This document shows positions 24,791 to 36,699 of a stretch of 64,000 nucleotides of DNA, in pieces (position 1 is the first letter of the stretch; each line of letters begins with the position of its first letter). The DNA is taken from contig JAREIK010003090.1 in assembly GCA_029783825.1 (NCBI GenBank), positions 137,166-201,165 of the forward strand, in the 5' to 3' direction. Below the pieces are notes generated by a model. The model saw only the letters and a program-made list of their open reading frames with translations. It was not told where the DNA came from and made no database searches. The DNA is from Sapria himalayana. Taxonomy: Eukaryota; Streptophyta; Magnoliopsida; Malpighiales; Rafflesiaceae. A program made the translations under genes and the position numbers.

Positions 24791-25139
24791 AGTATGAAAA
24801 TTATATCTGAACTATTATTTATTTGTGTCAATGTGTAGCAAATAATTATGATATTTTTTTGCAGGTTACAATTTTTTTTTATTCTGGTTTTGTTCTTTGC
24901 TTTTCTGATTAACCAAATTATGAATATTTGTAGTACACATTATGTGAGACAAAAGAAAAAATTATGATTCAAAGCATTCAAACATTACCACAGTCCTTCC
25001 AGTGATTGGGTCTCATATTTACCGATTTCAGCTTTATCAAAAAGAGGGCTAGCTTATCTTATCTTTATTATTCTAAAAATATTTTATTTTTGCACTCTCT
25101 TTATCTCTAAACATAATTACTAGACATCTTTTTGATTTT
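24791..25139. other. 3' flank of the second ORF
   Basis: This AT-rich segment includes TTCTGGTTTTGTTCTTTGC near 24882, which resembles a stretch near 31898-31960. It is probably 3' untranslated sequence of the element that was duplicated within composite C. No gene is seen. Confidence 0.4.
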
Positions 25140-25285
25140 TGTTGAAGCTGTATGACAAACAACTTTAATTTGTGTTTGTTCATGTCAATAATAGTTATTT
25201 TTATATATATGTGAATATGTTTTTGTGTCTCTGAATTTTTTGGGTAGAGTTTTAGCCTATTATAGATATGTAAAAGCCTATTTTT
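25140..25285 (+). repeat. Shared element block, copy 1 in element C
   Basis: It contains GTTGAAGCTGTATGACAAAC, TGTGTTTGTTCATGTC and GGGTAGAGTTTTAGCC. A second copy starts at about 26310 and a reverse-complement copy lies at about 5500-5640 in element A. This confirms that element A has the opposite orientation to C. Confidence 0.75.
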
Positions 25286-25692
25286 AGTAGCAGCGACAGT
25301 GGTAGCAATGACAGCGATGGTAGCGGCGGTGACAGTAGTAGCGGCAGCAAAGGCAGCAACTGAGGCAGCCTTAGCAATGACAGCAACTGAGGCAGCGGCA
25401 GCATCAACGGGTACAACGGCAGCACCGGCAATAGTGGCAAAGGTGACATCAGCAGCAGTAGCAACATTAGCAGCAGCTGTGGCAATGGCGGCAGCAGTGA
25501 TAGTGGTAGGGGCAGTAGCAGTAGCACCAGTAACTACGATAGCAGCAGCTACAGCACTGACAGTGGCAGTGGTAGTGGCATCGGTAGTGGCAGTGGCAGT
25601 GGCAATGGTAGTAGTAGTGGCAGAGCTAGTGGTGGAGGTAGTGGCAGAGGCAGCGGCAAAGATAGTGGGAGTAGCTGCAATGGCAACAAATG
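25286..25692 (+). repeat. GGY/AGY trinucleotide minisatellite
   Basis: About 400 bp consist of GGCAGT, GGTAGT and AGCAGC-type triplets. One frame is open for 135 codons and reads as Ala/Val/Thr (25299-25706). Another reads Gly/Ser with SGSGSG-like runs but has stops. A short copy of the same type lies at about 26456-26545. I take the Ala/Val frame as a by-product of the triplet repeat; the Gly/Ser frame is the one continuous with upstream shared element sequence. Confidence 0.85.
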
Positions 25693-25900
25693 TTGTATAT
25701 ACGTAGGTATATAGTTAGTATATACGTACATATAATGCTACAATATTTTATGTTCATATAAGCTGAGTATATATATGTACTCAATATATATGTATGCATA
25801 AAACTGTAGTTTATATGTACATATACTGTAGTAATATATGTACGAGTGAAATGCTAGTATATATGTACATTTTACTGCAGCAATATATATTTACCAAAAC
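25693..25900. repeat. Array of dyad-symmetric TGTACA units (element C)
   Basis: This is a shorter and more diverged version of the 24-bp unit array of elements A and B, with words such as TATATATGTAC and ACTGTAGT. It stands in the same position relative to the conserved 240-bp block. Confidence 0.75.
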
Positions 25901-25904
25901 ATAG

Positions 25905-26310
25905 TTTTTTATTTATTTATTTTGATTTTATTTGGTGGTTTAAATTTCATACAGATTTGGTACCGAATTGTTTCTCAAGCAAAGCTTATATAAGTGAAGA
26001 CATATTTCAACAAACATTAAGCATCGTGACTTACATAGCATTTTTGCAGTAGAAAGTTGGTGATCGGAGGAGCAGAGGGAGAGAAAGCACCGTCAATGCA
26101 TTGATAGATTATACATTATGCACAGTCGGTAAATACATTGATTAATAAAATGTAATATATTTTTTATTATTTTTTTGTTTTAGTTATTTAAAATATTGTA
26201 TTAAAATAAGTTATTAAATGAATTTTTTTTGTTTAATTTAAAAGTTTTATTTATAGTTTCTGTTTTTATAAAATTTAATTTAAAAATATTCAATTATTTA
26301 ATTAAATTTT
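25905..26310 (+). repeat. Conserved 240-bp block and AT spacer (element C)
   Basis: It is the reverse complement of the block at 4388-4640, including GGAGCAGAGGGAGAGAAAGC and a run resembling ATTATGCACAGTCGGTAAAT. It is followed by the AT spacer that in element A leads directly to the 3' subterminal repeats. Here the spacer instead runs into a second copy of the 25140 block. Confidence 0.75.
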
Positions 26311-26550
26311 TGTTGAAACTATATGACAATCAACTTTTATTTGTGTTTGTTCATGTCTATATTAACTATTTTTATATATCTGTGAATATGTTTGCATTTC
26401 TCTGGATTTTTTGGATAGAGTTTTAGCCTATAATAGGTATGTGAAAGCCTATATTAGTGGCGGTAATTACTGTAGTGGTGGCAGCAGTGACAATGACGAC
26501 AGTGGCGCTAGTGATGGTAGTGGTGGTAGTGGCGCTAGAAGCAATTTTTA
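26311..26550 (+). repeat. Shared element block, copy 2, with short triplet repeat
   Basis: The sequence GTTGAAACTATATGACAATC through GGATAGAGTTTTAGCC repeats the 25140-25285 block. It is followed by about 90 bp of GGY/AGY triplets, a shorter equivalent of 25286-25692. This marks a duplication within composite C. Confidence 0.8.
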
Positions 26551-26819
26551 AATCCATCTCATCAAGTTAGCATGTCATTCCTTCATAGTTAGATAAGCAT
26601 TTTTTGAATCAACCCAATTTTTTCTTGAGATATCTTTACAGATAGAAATTTCACTTAGTTTTCCTCTCAATGTACGTGTATCTTGAAGAATAATAGCACT
26701 ATCATGTGATGAGATGGTGAATACCTTTTGAAAGAACAAATCATTCAATTAGAGAGGAATAGTGATTTTTAGCCCTAAATCTTTGGCCATTGTAACTCTG
26801 AAAGTGCGATATTGATCAA
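26551..26819. other. Mixed sequence upstream of the TBL fragment
   Basis: No coding motif is recognised. It may be captured 5' flanking sequence of the TBL gene or unrelated DNA. Confidence 0.35.
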
Positions 26820-27545
26820 GCTCAGTCTTTCAAGGGTTTTCCATACTTGTTGTGATAGGATTGTGTGTCTCATTTTCATTTGCTATTTGTGGGAGCTACA
26901 GCTATGTCCTACCGAGCCTGACACATGCATTGCACGAGCTTTCGATTTCAAAATATAATGATTATTCGAGGAATTGTCATTTCTTTAATGGAAATTGGAT
27001 TGTAGATAATAGCTATCCTCCTTACAATGCTTCAGAATGACCTTTTAAAGAGTTGGGATTTAATTGTCTGGGAAAAGGAAGAAAGGATAATCAGTATCTA
27101 AGGCAGATATGGAAACCTACAGACTATAATATTTCAAGGCTAGATGTGCATGAAATTTTAAAAATATTGAGGAATAAAGAATTATGTTTGTTGGTGATTC
27201 AATGAGTAGAACACAATGGGAACCTTTGATTTGTTTGCTCATGTCGAAGGTGGATAATAAAACGAGTGTTTATGAAGTGAACATGAATAACATAACTAAA
27301 CACATCAAATTTATGGGTGTCAAGTTTTACACCTTCAATTTCACTGTAGAATTTTTTGGTTCCATTTTTTTGGTAAAACATAACCAATTTCTCAAACATT
27401 CACATAAGTCGGCCAAGTTAACACTTCGACTGAATATGTTAGATGACATTAATGAATAGTGGATCGATTGAGATATTCTAGTTTTCAACATAGGGCATTG
27501 GTGGGTACCAGGAAAGCTCTTTGACATGTAAGTTCTGACCAAAAA
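26820..27545 (+). pseudogene. Trichome birefringence-like (TBL) gene fragment
   Basis: Read across three frames, the sequence follows a plant TBL/PC-esterase protein from its N-terminus. A hydrophobic anchor lies at about 26845-26910 (VIGLCVSFSFAICGSYS), then NCHFFNGNWIVDNSYPPYN at about 26961-27025. A stop replaces the Cys expected before PFKELGF. The GDS motif region FVGDSMSRTQWEPLICLL begins at 27187 after a one-base frameshift. It continues with SVYEVNMNNITK, FNFTVEFFGSIFLV and, after stops near 27458-27470, ILVFNIGHWWVPGKLFDM. The sequence GTAAGT directly follows, like a retained intron donor, and the C-terminal DxxH half is not found. TBL proteins are Golgi wall-polysaccharide O-acetyltransferases (family knowledge). 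It lies inside composite C and looks like a genomic capture that has decayed. Confidence 0.8.
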
Positions 27546-30460
27546 CATGAACTCAATTTTTCTAGTTGTCTCGCTTAATCATTTAAAAATTCCAGTTAGT
27601 TACTCCATTTTTGCTGTGGTAAAAGACAAGTATGAATAAATTACCAACTTGGGGTGACACGTGTTCATTAAAAAAGTATATATGATTGATAAAAATACAT
27701 TTTTTTGTAATTGACACATGTAATGATAGAAATAGCATGTCATGATCTCATCGAATCTTATCAAGCTAGTATATGAATATATAATATATCATGTATACTC
27801 AGCTTAGAATAAAAAAAATGATCATTATAGTGCTTAGTAAAAATATTTGAGCTTGATCTTGAATAGAAGTATGTACAATAATACTCAACCTATTTTATTT
27901 TGTATTTTTTGTTGAATTGAAAATTAATATCTATATGTTTTATTTTTTCTTAGAAAATGCCATTGGAAACAATGTCTATGATTACATCATTGTCATAATA
28001 TAGAATAATTTTTTCAAAAAATTGAAAATTCACTCTTTCTAATCAAATATATAATTCAAAGAAGCTCATAAATTAGAGTATTTATGACCTACCAATTAAT
28101 CTTTGCACAAAATCATCGAATAATTTTTTTTATCTATTATTTTTATAAGAAATACAATTATTTATAAGAAAAATATAAAAATTTATAATACTTTTTTTTC
28201 TTTGGCAGTTGATATCAAACTATAATTTGAATAATCAATCTCATGTGTATCAGTATGATCTCTAAAAGAAATATGAAGTATTAGAGATTTCATTAAATAT
28301 TAAATTTTTTAAAGAATAATGTTCATATCTAACTATCTAGTATAATCTCAAAAATAACTTATTATTTTGATAATATAATATATTTGATAATAATTTTTTT
28401 ATAGTGAATTTAATGTACTATCTAAGAGTTTAATTTTGCAAAAATATTTATGATATTTTTTTGTCAATATAAAATTATATTTTGATGACCTATAATTATA
28501 ATTTCAAAAAAGTACCTAAGCCTTACGAGGTATTTTATTTTAAATTATATCAGAAAAAATTTATTTCATATATAGTATTAAAAATATAATATTTATGAAA
28601 TAACATGATAAAATATAAAGCAAACAAAAAATTAAATTATTTTTGGGTGTTTGTTTTATGAGTTTTTCATTCTCATGATTTTTAGAAGAATTATTTTTTT
28701 TATTTAAAAGTAACAAATAAATCACTTGTGATATCTTATTAAGAATAATAGTATCTAGATGGATTGAAGGTCGTGCATTTCTTCTCACATGATATGTTGT
28801 CAGTCATAATGTAATGGTACATTGAAAGAAAATTTGTGGTATCCTGAATTTGATTGAATAAAAAATTTTGAGTAAGATAAAATATCTTTGATAGGATATC
28901 TAGTATAACTTTGTTATATCATTCATAGAATAATTGAAAGATTAAATTTAATAAAATCATCTTCATGATCATTTAGTCTCTACAAGAGATTTATCAATGG
29001 TTTGAATAAGATGTTTTCTCATCATATTTTCTCTAAGATGAAAGTTATCTTGTTCTTTAATTTCATGACCGTTTGAACTCAATAAATTTGATTGATAAGA
29101 ATAATACCTAGAGAGGAATTGATGGGCAAAAAAACTTTTATATTAAAATTGTTTTCATTTTAATTAGTACAAGCCTTTAACAACTTACTATATTATTGTA
29201 AAAAAATAAAGAATTATAGAGATTTAAAATCTTTGATAATGTGATGCAATAACTTTGAAAGATGCTAAGAATGGAGATACAAAATTTTTTAGAGAACCTG
29301 TAGAAGCATTTATATCTAATTGTCAACGGATAAGTCTTCAATGGTCCATCATCATTAACAACTAAAATATAATCCTAAAAAAACCATCATCTTAAATAAT
29401 AAAACTTTAACACTAATATTGTCTATATTTGTAATTGGAGAGTACCATTTATTCTCTTTTTTAGTACTCAAATATTTATTGAATGCATACTCAATGATAA
29501 TTAAATATTATTTTCTCATGTCTACAAAAATTATTTTTCAAAATAGGTACTTTCAAATACTCAGAAATAAACTAAAATGGTCAGAGATATGATTTATCTT
29601 GTAAATTTTTTGATTTCTATATAAGTTAGGTTTTTTTAGTTTGTTGATTAAGTATATTTGTATATTTTTTTTCTTTCTAACATTTTGTTTGAATTATTTT
29701 TAGTAGATTTTTATATGGTTTCAGAGATTGTGTTTGAAAAAACATCATCCAAAGTTGGCCTCAATAAAGTGTGTAATTATGTGACAGTTGTATCAGAGAT
29801 TATTTTAACTTAGTCATTCATTTCTAGTCAAATCGAGAATATTGAATCCTAATATTTGAGATGTTTGTATGATATATTTTGAGAACCATCACAAAAAAAT
29901 ATATTAGAATTTTATATTCTCAATGTCAAATTTGTATGAGTAAAAATTTATTTATTTTCACAATGACATTTGGTAATATAGTTGGGTTAAGAGTTTAAAT
30001 AAGCCGAGATACTTTATTATCTTTATTAATAATTGTATTTATTTTTGGTAAATATCATGTTGATCATTATTTTTGGTAAAAAGTGGGTACCAATTGGAAA
30101 TAATATTTGAATTAATTGATTAAGAATTGTTAGTTTGATGTCTTGTTTAATAATTAAATTTCAAAGAATAGCAAGATACCATGCATTCTCAAAGCACGCT
30201 GGCCATGCATGGTGACTTATTTCGTGTATACATTTATAATAAGTAATTATTCCATCATTATATAATGTTCACATAAGTAATATGATAGATAATTTGATTA
30301 GTAATAGAATAAACCATTATATTTAAAAAAATGTGCATACAGTATATATATCCAAAGTAGTAGATGTGCGGTGCATGTGAAGTTACTTATTTAGTGCAGT
30401 CTATGTTTTCTTTACATGTATATTTTTATTTTTTTACAATGAAACTTGTGTACTAATATA
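27546..30460. other. AT-rich stretch of element C, no gene recognised
   Basis: About 2.9 kb of AT-rich sequence on both strands contains only short open frames. No retrotransposon, transposase or host family motif was recognised. Part of it just after 27545 may be captured TBL intron. Confidence 0.45.
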
Positions 30461-30464
30461 CTTA

Positions 30465-31230
30465 TGTACACAAAAAACTTGCTACTTTATTTGTTACACA
30501 TACAAAAAATTAGAAATTGGCAAGAGCAGCCCTCTCAGGCTGCTCTTGCCAAAATGTAGATTTTTTTTATTTTTTTTTGTATTAAATAATATTTTAATGT
30601 GTTATGTCTGCTCATAAAAGATTAAATTAAAAATATCATATAATGTGAGCTAACAATTATCATAGAAAATGAAAATAGGCTTTCAATACAAAAAATTACT
30701 TTATCAGTTTAATATTAATAGGAAAAAGTAAATAAGTGATGGTCATACCTATTTTAATAAATTAATAAGTTCCCTTCCTTCTTATTTTTTAGGTATGAAT
30801 TGATGTGTATGTAAATAATCTTTAAGTAAATTACTAAAATATTATGATAAATTTCTTCTATACATAAAAACTTGCTATTTTTTTTGTCACATATACAAAA
30901 AATTATAAATTATCAAAAATAATTTTGTACAACTAAATGAATAAAAAAAAATAAAACAAGATGAAACAAGTCATTTAACAATGACTTTCAAAATTTTGAC
31001 TATGATCTAATGCTATTTTTTTTGTCACATAGACTATTTGGGAATTGTGAAAAAAAGCCTTCTTGGGTTATTCTTGCCAAAATGTAGCTTTTTTAAAATA
31101 TCTAATCAGCAAAAAGTTATAAGTGATGGTCATATCTATAATTTTTGCTAAATTAAAAAGTTCTCATCCTTTGTATTGATTAGGTAATTAATTGATGTGT
31201 ATGTAAGTTTTCTTTACTAAATTATCTTTT
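30465..31230 (+). repeat. Partly duplicated block, two to three copies
   Basis: A unit beginning CTTGCTACTTTATTTGTTAC (30479), with GCTCTTGCCAAAATGTAG and AGTGATGGTCATACCTAT, and ending TTGATGTGTATGTAA, recurs with divergence from about 31015. Its first part also recurs near 30870. Its end recurs near 34540-34625. These are internal duplications in composite C. Confidence 0.65.
30517..30552. repeat. Perfect 15-bp hairpin
   Basis: TTGGCAAGAGCAGCC at 30517-30531 and its exact reverse complement at 30538-30552 flank the 6-base loop CTCTCA. The related copy near 31050-31080 keeps only the right arm in recognisable form. Confidence 0.9.
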
Positions 31231-33370
31231 GATTGTAGTTTTCCACAAATTATGTTAATGTTAATGTCTATAATTCTTTGTATCTCTAATCAGTCTATAT
31301 TTGTAATGCTAGGAATCTGTAATTGAAGCACAAATGCATCATCTAATTATGAGGATGATTTTGTTTTAAATGTTGATGAAACTATGTTTTGTTTTTATTT
31401 TAACCATGTAACTTTTGTATCAAAATTATTTTTAAACTATTTTGGTTTATGTTATTTATTTTTGAACTTTTGGATTTCTAGCATCCTGTTCATCTTTTAG
31501 ACGCTTTCATAAAATTTATTGGTATAAGTGATGATGCATAATCTTGTTCAATTGTGTAAAGAAGATGTGGGACTATATAAAAAGAAATTATCAATAGGTA
31601 TGCCTACATCCATTGTCTTCACCCTCCCACAATGAGAATTAGTGGTGTTATTCTTCAATATCAATTGATTGTTAGATGTTCTTGTTTTTATAAATTGATC
31701 TATCAGATAGGCAAAGAATAATATACGATGATAAGTTGAAAGAGCTACTCCAACACAAGTCTTTCACTGGATTTGTAGTCTCATAGCTCTTATCTCCTCA
31801 CTTCTAGAAGAAGGAATAGTGAGCAACTTGCGGGAAAATTAACTTTGCCTATGTGCAGCTAAACAAGATAAGATTTTTTTGGTGGCATCATTTTTCTTGA
31901 TTCTAGTTTTGTTATTTGCTTGGACGACTAACCTAACCATGATTCTTTGTATGACATCTACTGTGGAAACATAGCATCAATTTTGGAAGTTGACGACTTC
32001 AAGTGTCAAATGCTCATGTAGGTTTTGGTTTTTGATTTTGATTTTGATTTTTTTTTGTTTTTTGAAATGTTTCTGTTGAAAAATGAGAGTTTTTGTGTTT
32101 GTATTCATGCTATTTGAGCCTTAAAATTGATGTAGTTTGAGCCTGCATTGAAAAAGGAGAGTCAGATGTGACCATAAGAAAGCTAGATTACTTCTTTTAG
32201 TGCGGGCCAATACTAATTGGTGTAGCCAAAATATTTATCAGCCAAAATATAACCCACACACTAAATCATTTTTTATTGTTTTTTTTTAAATTTTTTAGCA
32301 CTATATTTCTTTTGCACACTACAATAACACACTACATGCATCCACTACGCAAACTACCTCATAAAGCATGCCACACTACATGCATATAACTACCCACTAC
32401 CTTTCCACACACACATGCACTGTGCACACTACCACCTAATTTATGCAGCATAAATGTGATCTCATCAATGTGAGCTATGGTGAGTCCACTTTACTTCCAG
32501 ATTATAGTCATTTTGTCGATCTTGTTAATGATGTAAGAGTTGTAGCTGTTCACAATTGAAGCTGGGTGCAAGTTGAACAAAGGACCAATAGCTGATGGTG
32601 ATGTTGGTGTAAGTGTAAGTGCTCCTCTTGGTGATGTGGCTTCAGTGCCCTGATGGAGTCTCTAGTGCCTAGACGAAATACAAGATTCATTCTCACAATG
32701 TCCCATATGGCTCTGGCAGTCATCGACAATCTATTACTAGATTCTTTCTTGTTGATGGTTCCAACAGCTATTGGATAATTATTTTATTTCTTCCATGTTC
32801 GAAAATAGTCTATTGAAAATACAATATTTGTTGTATGGATGAAATTTTGCTGAATGATTGGCAAATGCTCTATATATGCCACAATACTCTATAATTCTTT
32901 CAATCAGTATTCATCTTGCATATTAGTTTGAAGGTAATATAGAAATCTTCATCTAGATTTAGTCCAAGAATTGCAATGTCAAACTCAATATTATGAGCAA
33001 GAGTGGCTCATATTTAGTATACATTTAACAGTGCTAATTTAGTGCTGCAGATGGATAAAGAACAAAGAAGATAACGGAGACAGAGAATTATAGAGTTTTT
33101 TTTCTTTTTGATTATAGATAATTTCTTAATATCTTATTTATAGTTATCATGTGGGAATCTTCAAAATAAAATGTCGAAGAAACACAATGAGCAAGAATAT
33201 TCCCAAAAACAAGAACTTGACTTTCATGAAATTTATATAGCTATTACCATTAATGTTGAAACTGAGTATTGCTATTGATAATGATGTTAGTAGATGCTTA
33301 ATTTTATTTTGTTGATTTCTTAATATTGTTTGTGCAACATACAATACTATTTTATTACTATTTTTTAGAT
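31231..33370. other. Mixed segment of element C, no gene recognised
   Basis: Part of it (about 31340-31440) resembles 34780-34890, and about 31890-31960 resembles 24880-24940, so element sequence is duplicated here. CACTAC-rich simple sequence lies at about 32310-32430. A less AT-rich stretch at about 32450-32720 could be a captured fragment, but no reading frame was recognised. Confidence 0.4.
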
Positions 33371-33730
33371 ATCCCAACACCCAAGAAACATGCATGTGTG
33401 CATGTACGAACATACATGCACCTGCACATAGCACATATATATGTTTTTTCATGCATAGATAAATACATTTATACTCACTAAGACACATATGTGTATATAT
33501 GTGTGTGTTTTTTTGTGGACATATCATATATACATATGCGCATCTACAAATTCATAGATACACATGTACATACACACATACATATATACATGAACACTAG
33601 AAATGTCTTAATAGTCATTTCACACACACATATATAGGTGACATATATGCATATGCACACATAGATATGTATATATATTAAAATAGACATATACATATAC
33701 ATATATACATATATATGAATATATGAAGTG
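33371..33730. repeat. CA/TA-rich simple sequence
   Basis: Words such as ACATACATGCAC and ACATATATACAT dominate. The minus-strand open frame across this stretch (33147-33527) derives from the simple sequence and is not annotated. Confidence 0.7.
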
Positions 33731-34620
33731 AGATTTCCTTTCTAGATTCTTAGGCATGAACCATCAGTGATAGATTTAAAGCAAGGGGATTTAATCATAA
33801 GTGAGACAATCATCCATTTGTAGCACATGACAATTAGAAAATGGCTTCATAGCCATCTGCATGTTTCTCCCATTACAGAAAATCTGGGGGTTAGTTATGC
33901 TTTTTTTTGCTGCTATTAATCCATCAGATAATCTGCACATTCCTTTATTTTTTTGAGTGTTATTGAATGATTAGAGATAGAACATGTATTCTATAACAAC
34001 ATAGTCTACATGTGCACTAAAACAGCATAGTGCACTTGTGCACTACCCATGGTGTTAGCTACATTGTAGATATTTTTTTTGGGAAAATGAAGGTGCCCAT
34101 TTTGCTCATTGTGCCCTTGGTATCACTAGTAGTTTCATTTCAATTGAAGGGAACATAAATTAGCAATTTTTTGCACCTTGCTATGTACCAAATCCTAACT
34201 CATACTATGCACACTAGGCATGCACAATAGAGTGGGGGGGAGAATAAACTAAAAAAGTTGATAGAAAGTTTGGTGTGTATTTGTGAGTGTCACTGGTCCA
34301 CTCTTGGTGATATTTTGGGAAAGTTGTGGTATGTTATGAATATGTAAATACAAAATATTATTTATATAATGTTGATATTGTAGGAAAAAAAGACATATCA
34401 AATAGGGTCAATATGTTTGCGTCAGTATTTTTTTAATGATGAAATTATGCACAATGATTGGTAAATGCGATATATGTGCTGCAAAACTCCATAATTCTCT
34501 AAGTCACTATTCATCATGCATATTGGTAAATACTATATAAATGATGGTCATATCTACAATTTTTGCAAAATTAATAAGTTACCAACATTCGTATCGTTTA
34601 AGTTTGAATTGATGCATATG
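33731..34620. other. Mixed segment of element C, no gene recognised
   Basis: No long open frame is present. A short G run lies at about 34233-34240. The end of the stretch (from about 34540) repeats part of the 30730-30830 block. Confidence 0.4.
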
Positions 34621-34890
34621 CAGGAAATGAAAGAAGTGAATAATGAGATGAAAGAAATAAATAATGTAATACAATAGCAGATGACCTATATGGAGTCACA
34701 GTTAGCAGCCTGATGAGATAGATAGCACACTAAGCTCAAGTAGAGAACCCACGCAGGAGAGCCATGCAAAAATTAACAAGCTAATGATGAAGATGATGAT
34801 TTAGTTTTAAATGATTTTATACATATGTTATGTTTTTGTTTTAACCATGTAACTTTTGTATCATAATTATTTCTGAATTGTTTTAGGTTT
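34621..34890 (+). pseudogene. Second partial copy of the ORF2 C-terminus
   Basis: From about 34630 the sequence repeats the Met/Glu/Lys-rich end of the Transposase_24-type ORF at 24630-24730 (AATGAGATGAAAGAAAT, then GACCTATATGGAGTCACAG), followed by a variant of its 3' flank. A related 3' flank is also at about 31340-31440. This copy is next to the element 3' end, where the ORF2 end would normally lie. Confidence 0.6.
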
Positions 34891-34989
34891 TTTTAATTAT
34901 AAAAAATGGTTTATAGTATAAGTTTTAATTTAATTTATTATAAAATATTAAAAATATGTAATCAAATTTAATGTAAAAAAATAAAATTG

Positions 34990-35316
34990 TGAAACTAGAT
35001 TTGGAATAAAAATAGCTAAGGATTCTTTCCTCTCTAATTTAGCTAGGTATATTTCTGTACATATTCAGTCGAAAATCATTAATTATTATTCTTAATTATG
35101 ATTAAAATTAGCAAGGGGAAAAAATATAATTAACTAGGGAATTTATGTCATTAAAAAATTTGATAGAGAATTTTTTTTCCTCATTAATATTTTGCGACGA
35201 GCACTTAAGCATGGTAAAACATCTATTGTTAATCAGTCAATATTTTCTTTTAGTGAAGAAAAAAAGCTATATAGCTAGAAAAATTTCCCTAGATATTTGG
35301 GATTTTTCATGTAGTG
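34990..35316 (+). repeat. 3' subterminal region and terminus of element C
   Basis: Words such as TTTAGCTAGG, TTAGCAAGGGG and TTTGCGACGAGCACTTAAGC lead to the terminus ATTTTTCATGTAGTG. The reverse complement follows the left ends of A and B closely (AAAAATCCCAAAT, then GTGCTCGTCGC). The next three bases are CTT, and no matching left triplet was found. Confidence 0.8.
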
Positions 35317-36223
35317 CTTATCTATTTGTCTCTCTATCTATCTATCTATTTGTCTATCTATCTATCTAACTACATATATATCTATCTGTCTATTTATCTA
35401 TCTATCTATCTATCTGTCTAACTACATATCTATCAATCTGTCTATTTATCTATCTATCTGTCGATCTGTCTATCTATCTATCAATTTATCTATTTGACTA
35501 TTTATGTATCTATCTATTTATATGTCCATCTATTTGTCAATATATGTATCTATCTGTATATCTATATGTCTATCTATCTTTATTTATTTCTGTCTATCTA
35601 TCTATCTAACTATCTATATATTTGTTTATCTATCTTTCTATCTATTTGTTTATCTATCTATTTATCTATCTATTATTCAATCAATCAATCAATCAATCTA
35701 TCTCTCTATCTGTATGTATATATATATATATATATCTATATCCATATATCTTTTTATCTATCTATCTATCTATATAAATATGTCTAATAATCTCTAAATC
35801 TATTTGTCTATCTATCTATATATAAGTGTATCTATCTATATGTCTATCTATTTATCTTTCTAATTATTTATATGTCTATATCTGTCTATCTATTTGTCTA
35901 TCTATCTATTTATCTATATGTCTATCTTTCTATCTATCTAAATATGTGTATATCTATCTATCTATCTATCTATTTGTTTATCTATCTGTCTAAGTATGCA
36001 TCTAATGATCTATCTATCAATTTGTCTAACTATATGTTAATTTATATATATCTCTCTCTATCTATCTGTCTACTGATCTATCTATTTATTTGTCTATCAA
36101 TATGTCTATCTATCAATCTATCTATCTACCTTTCTTTCTATCTATATGTCTATCAATATGTCTATCTATTTCTCAATCAATTTGTCTACCTATTTGTTTT
36201 TCTATCAATCAATCTATCTATAT
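35317..36223 (+). repeat. Degenerate (TATC)n array, segment 3
   Basis: It is a 907-bp piece of the CTAT-type array between composite C and element B, with the same variant words and strand bias. It ends in TAT at 36221-36223, duplicated after element B. Confidence 0.95.
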
Positions 36224-36560
36224 TACCGCGAGAAAAATCCCAAATAGCTATGAAAAATTTCTTAGCTAAATGAGTTTTTTTCCATTACAAAACTAGAACT
36301 AATGATAGATTAACATTGGAACCTTTACCAAGCTAAATTCCTCGTCACTAAAGATTAAAGAGAGAAATATTCCCTAGCTAAAAAATATTAGCGACGAAAA
36401 ATTCCCTAGCTAAAATAATAATTTCCCTAGCTAATTTTTACCTTAATTTGAAGCTTCCAAAATTTACCTAGCTAAATTAGCATGAGAAAAATCCCTAGCT
36501 ATTTTTATTCCAAAACTAATTTCACTATTTTATTTTTTTCCCAAAAAATTTAATTAAATA
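36224..36560 (-). repeat. 3' subterminal repeat region of element B
   Basis: CCCTAGCTAAA, TTAGCGACGAAA and AGCTAAATTAGCATGAG-type words recur. The region matches the left end of element A in word order, including CTAAATTCCTCGTCACT. Confidence 0.8.
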
Positions 36561-36699
36561 ATTTTATATTTTTATATTAAATTGAATAAAAACAAAAACT
36601 ATAAATGATAATTTATAATTTACAAATATTAAAATCAATTAATAATTATTATGATACAATATTTTACATAGTAAAAACAAAAACATAACAAAATTTTAT

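Larger units (their letters stand above)
18560..35316 (+). mobile_element. Composite CACTA element C, 5' end not found
   Basis: A + strand TNP2 relic and companion ORF are followed at 35316 by a CACTA terminus, which read inward is CACTACATGAAAAATCCC. The terminus is preceded by 3'-type subterminal repeats matching the left ends of A and B in reverse complement. The 5' subterminal region and terminus are missing; the transposase is preceded by a CT tract and the TATC array. Between about 26310 and 34990 the element carries extra DNA, including a TBL gene fragment and duplicated ORF2 3' sequence. It could be one expanded element or two nested or recombined copies. The exact left limit is unknown. 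Confidence 0.6.

Noticed and set aside
25299..25706. A 135-codon Ala/Val-rich protein
   Set aside because: The frame is one reading of the GGY/AGY triplet repeat and does not continue the upstream element sequence, so a real gene is unlikely.
30517..30552. Hairpin as a Helitron 3' end
   Set aside because: The expected CTRR with a following T shortly after the hairpin is absent, and no Helitron 5' end or Rep/helicase sequence was found.
33147..33527. A 126-codon minus-strand open frame
   Set aside because: Much of it is translated CA/TA simple sequence and no family motif is seen.
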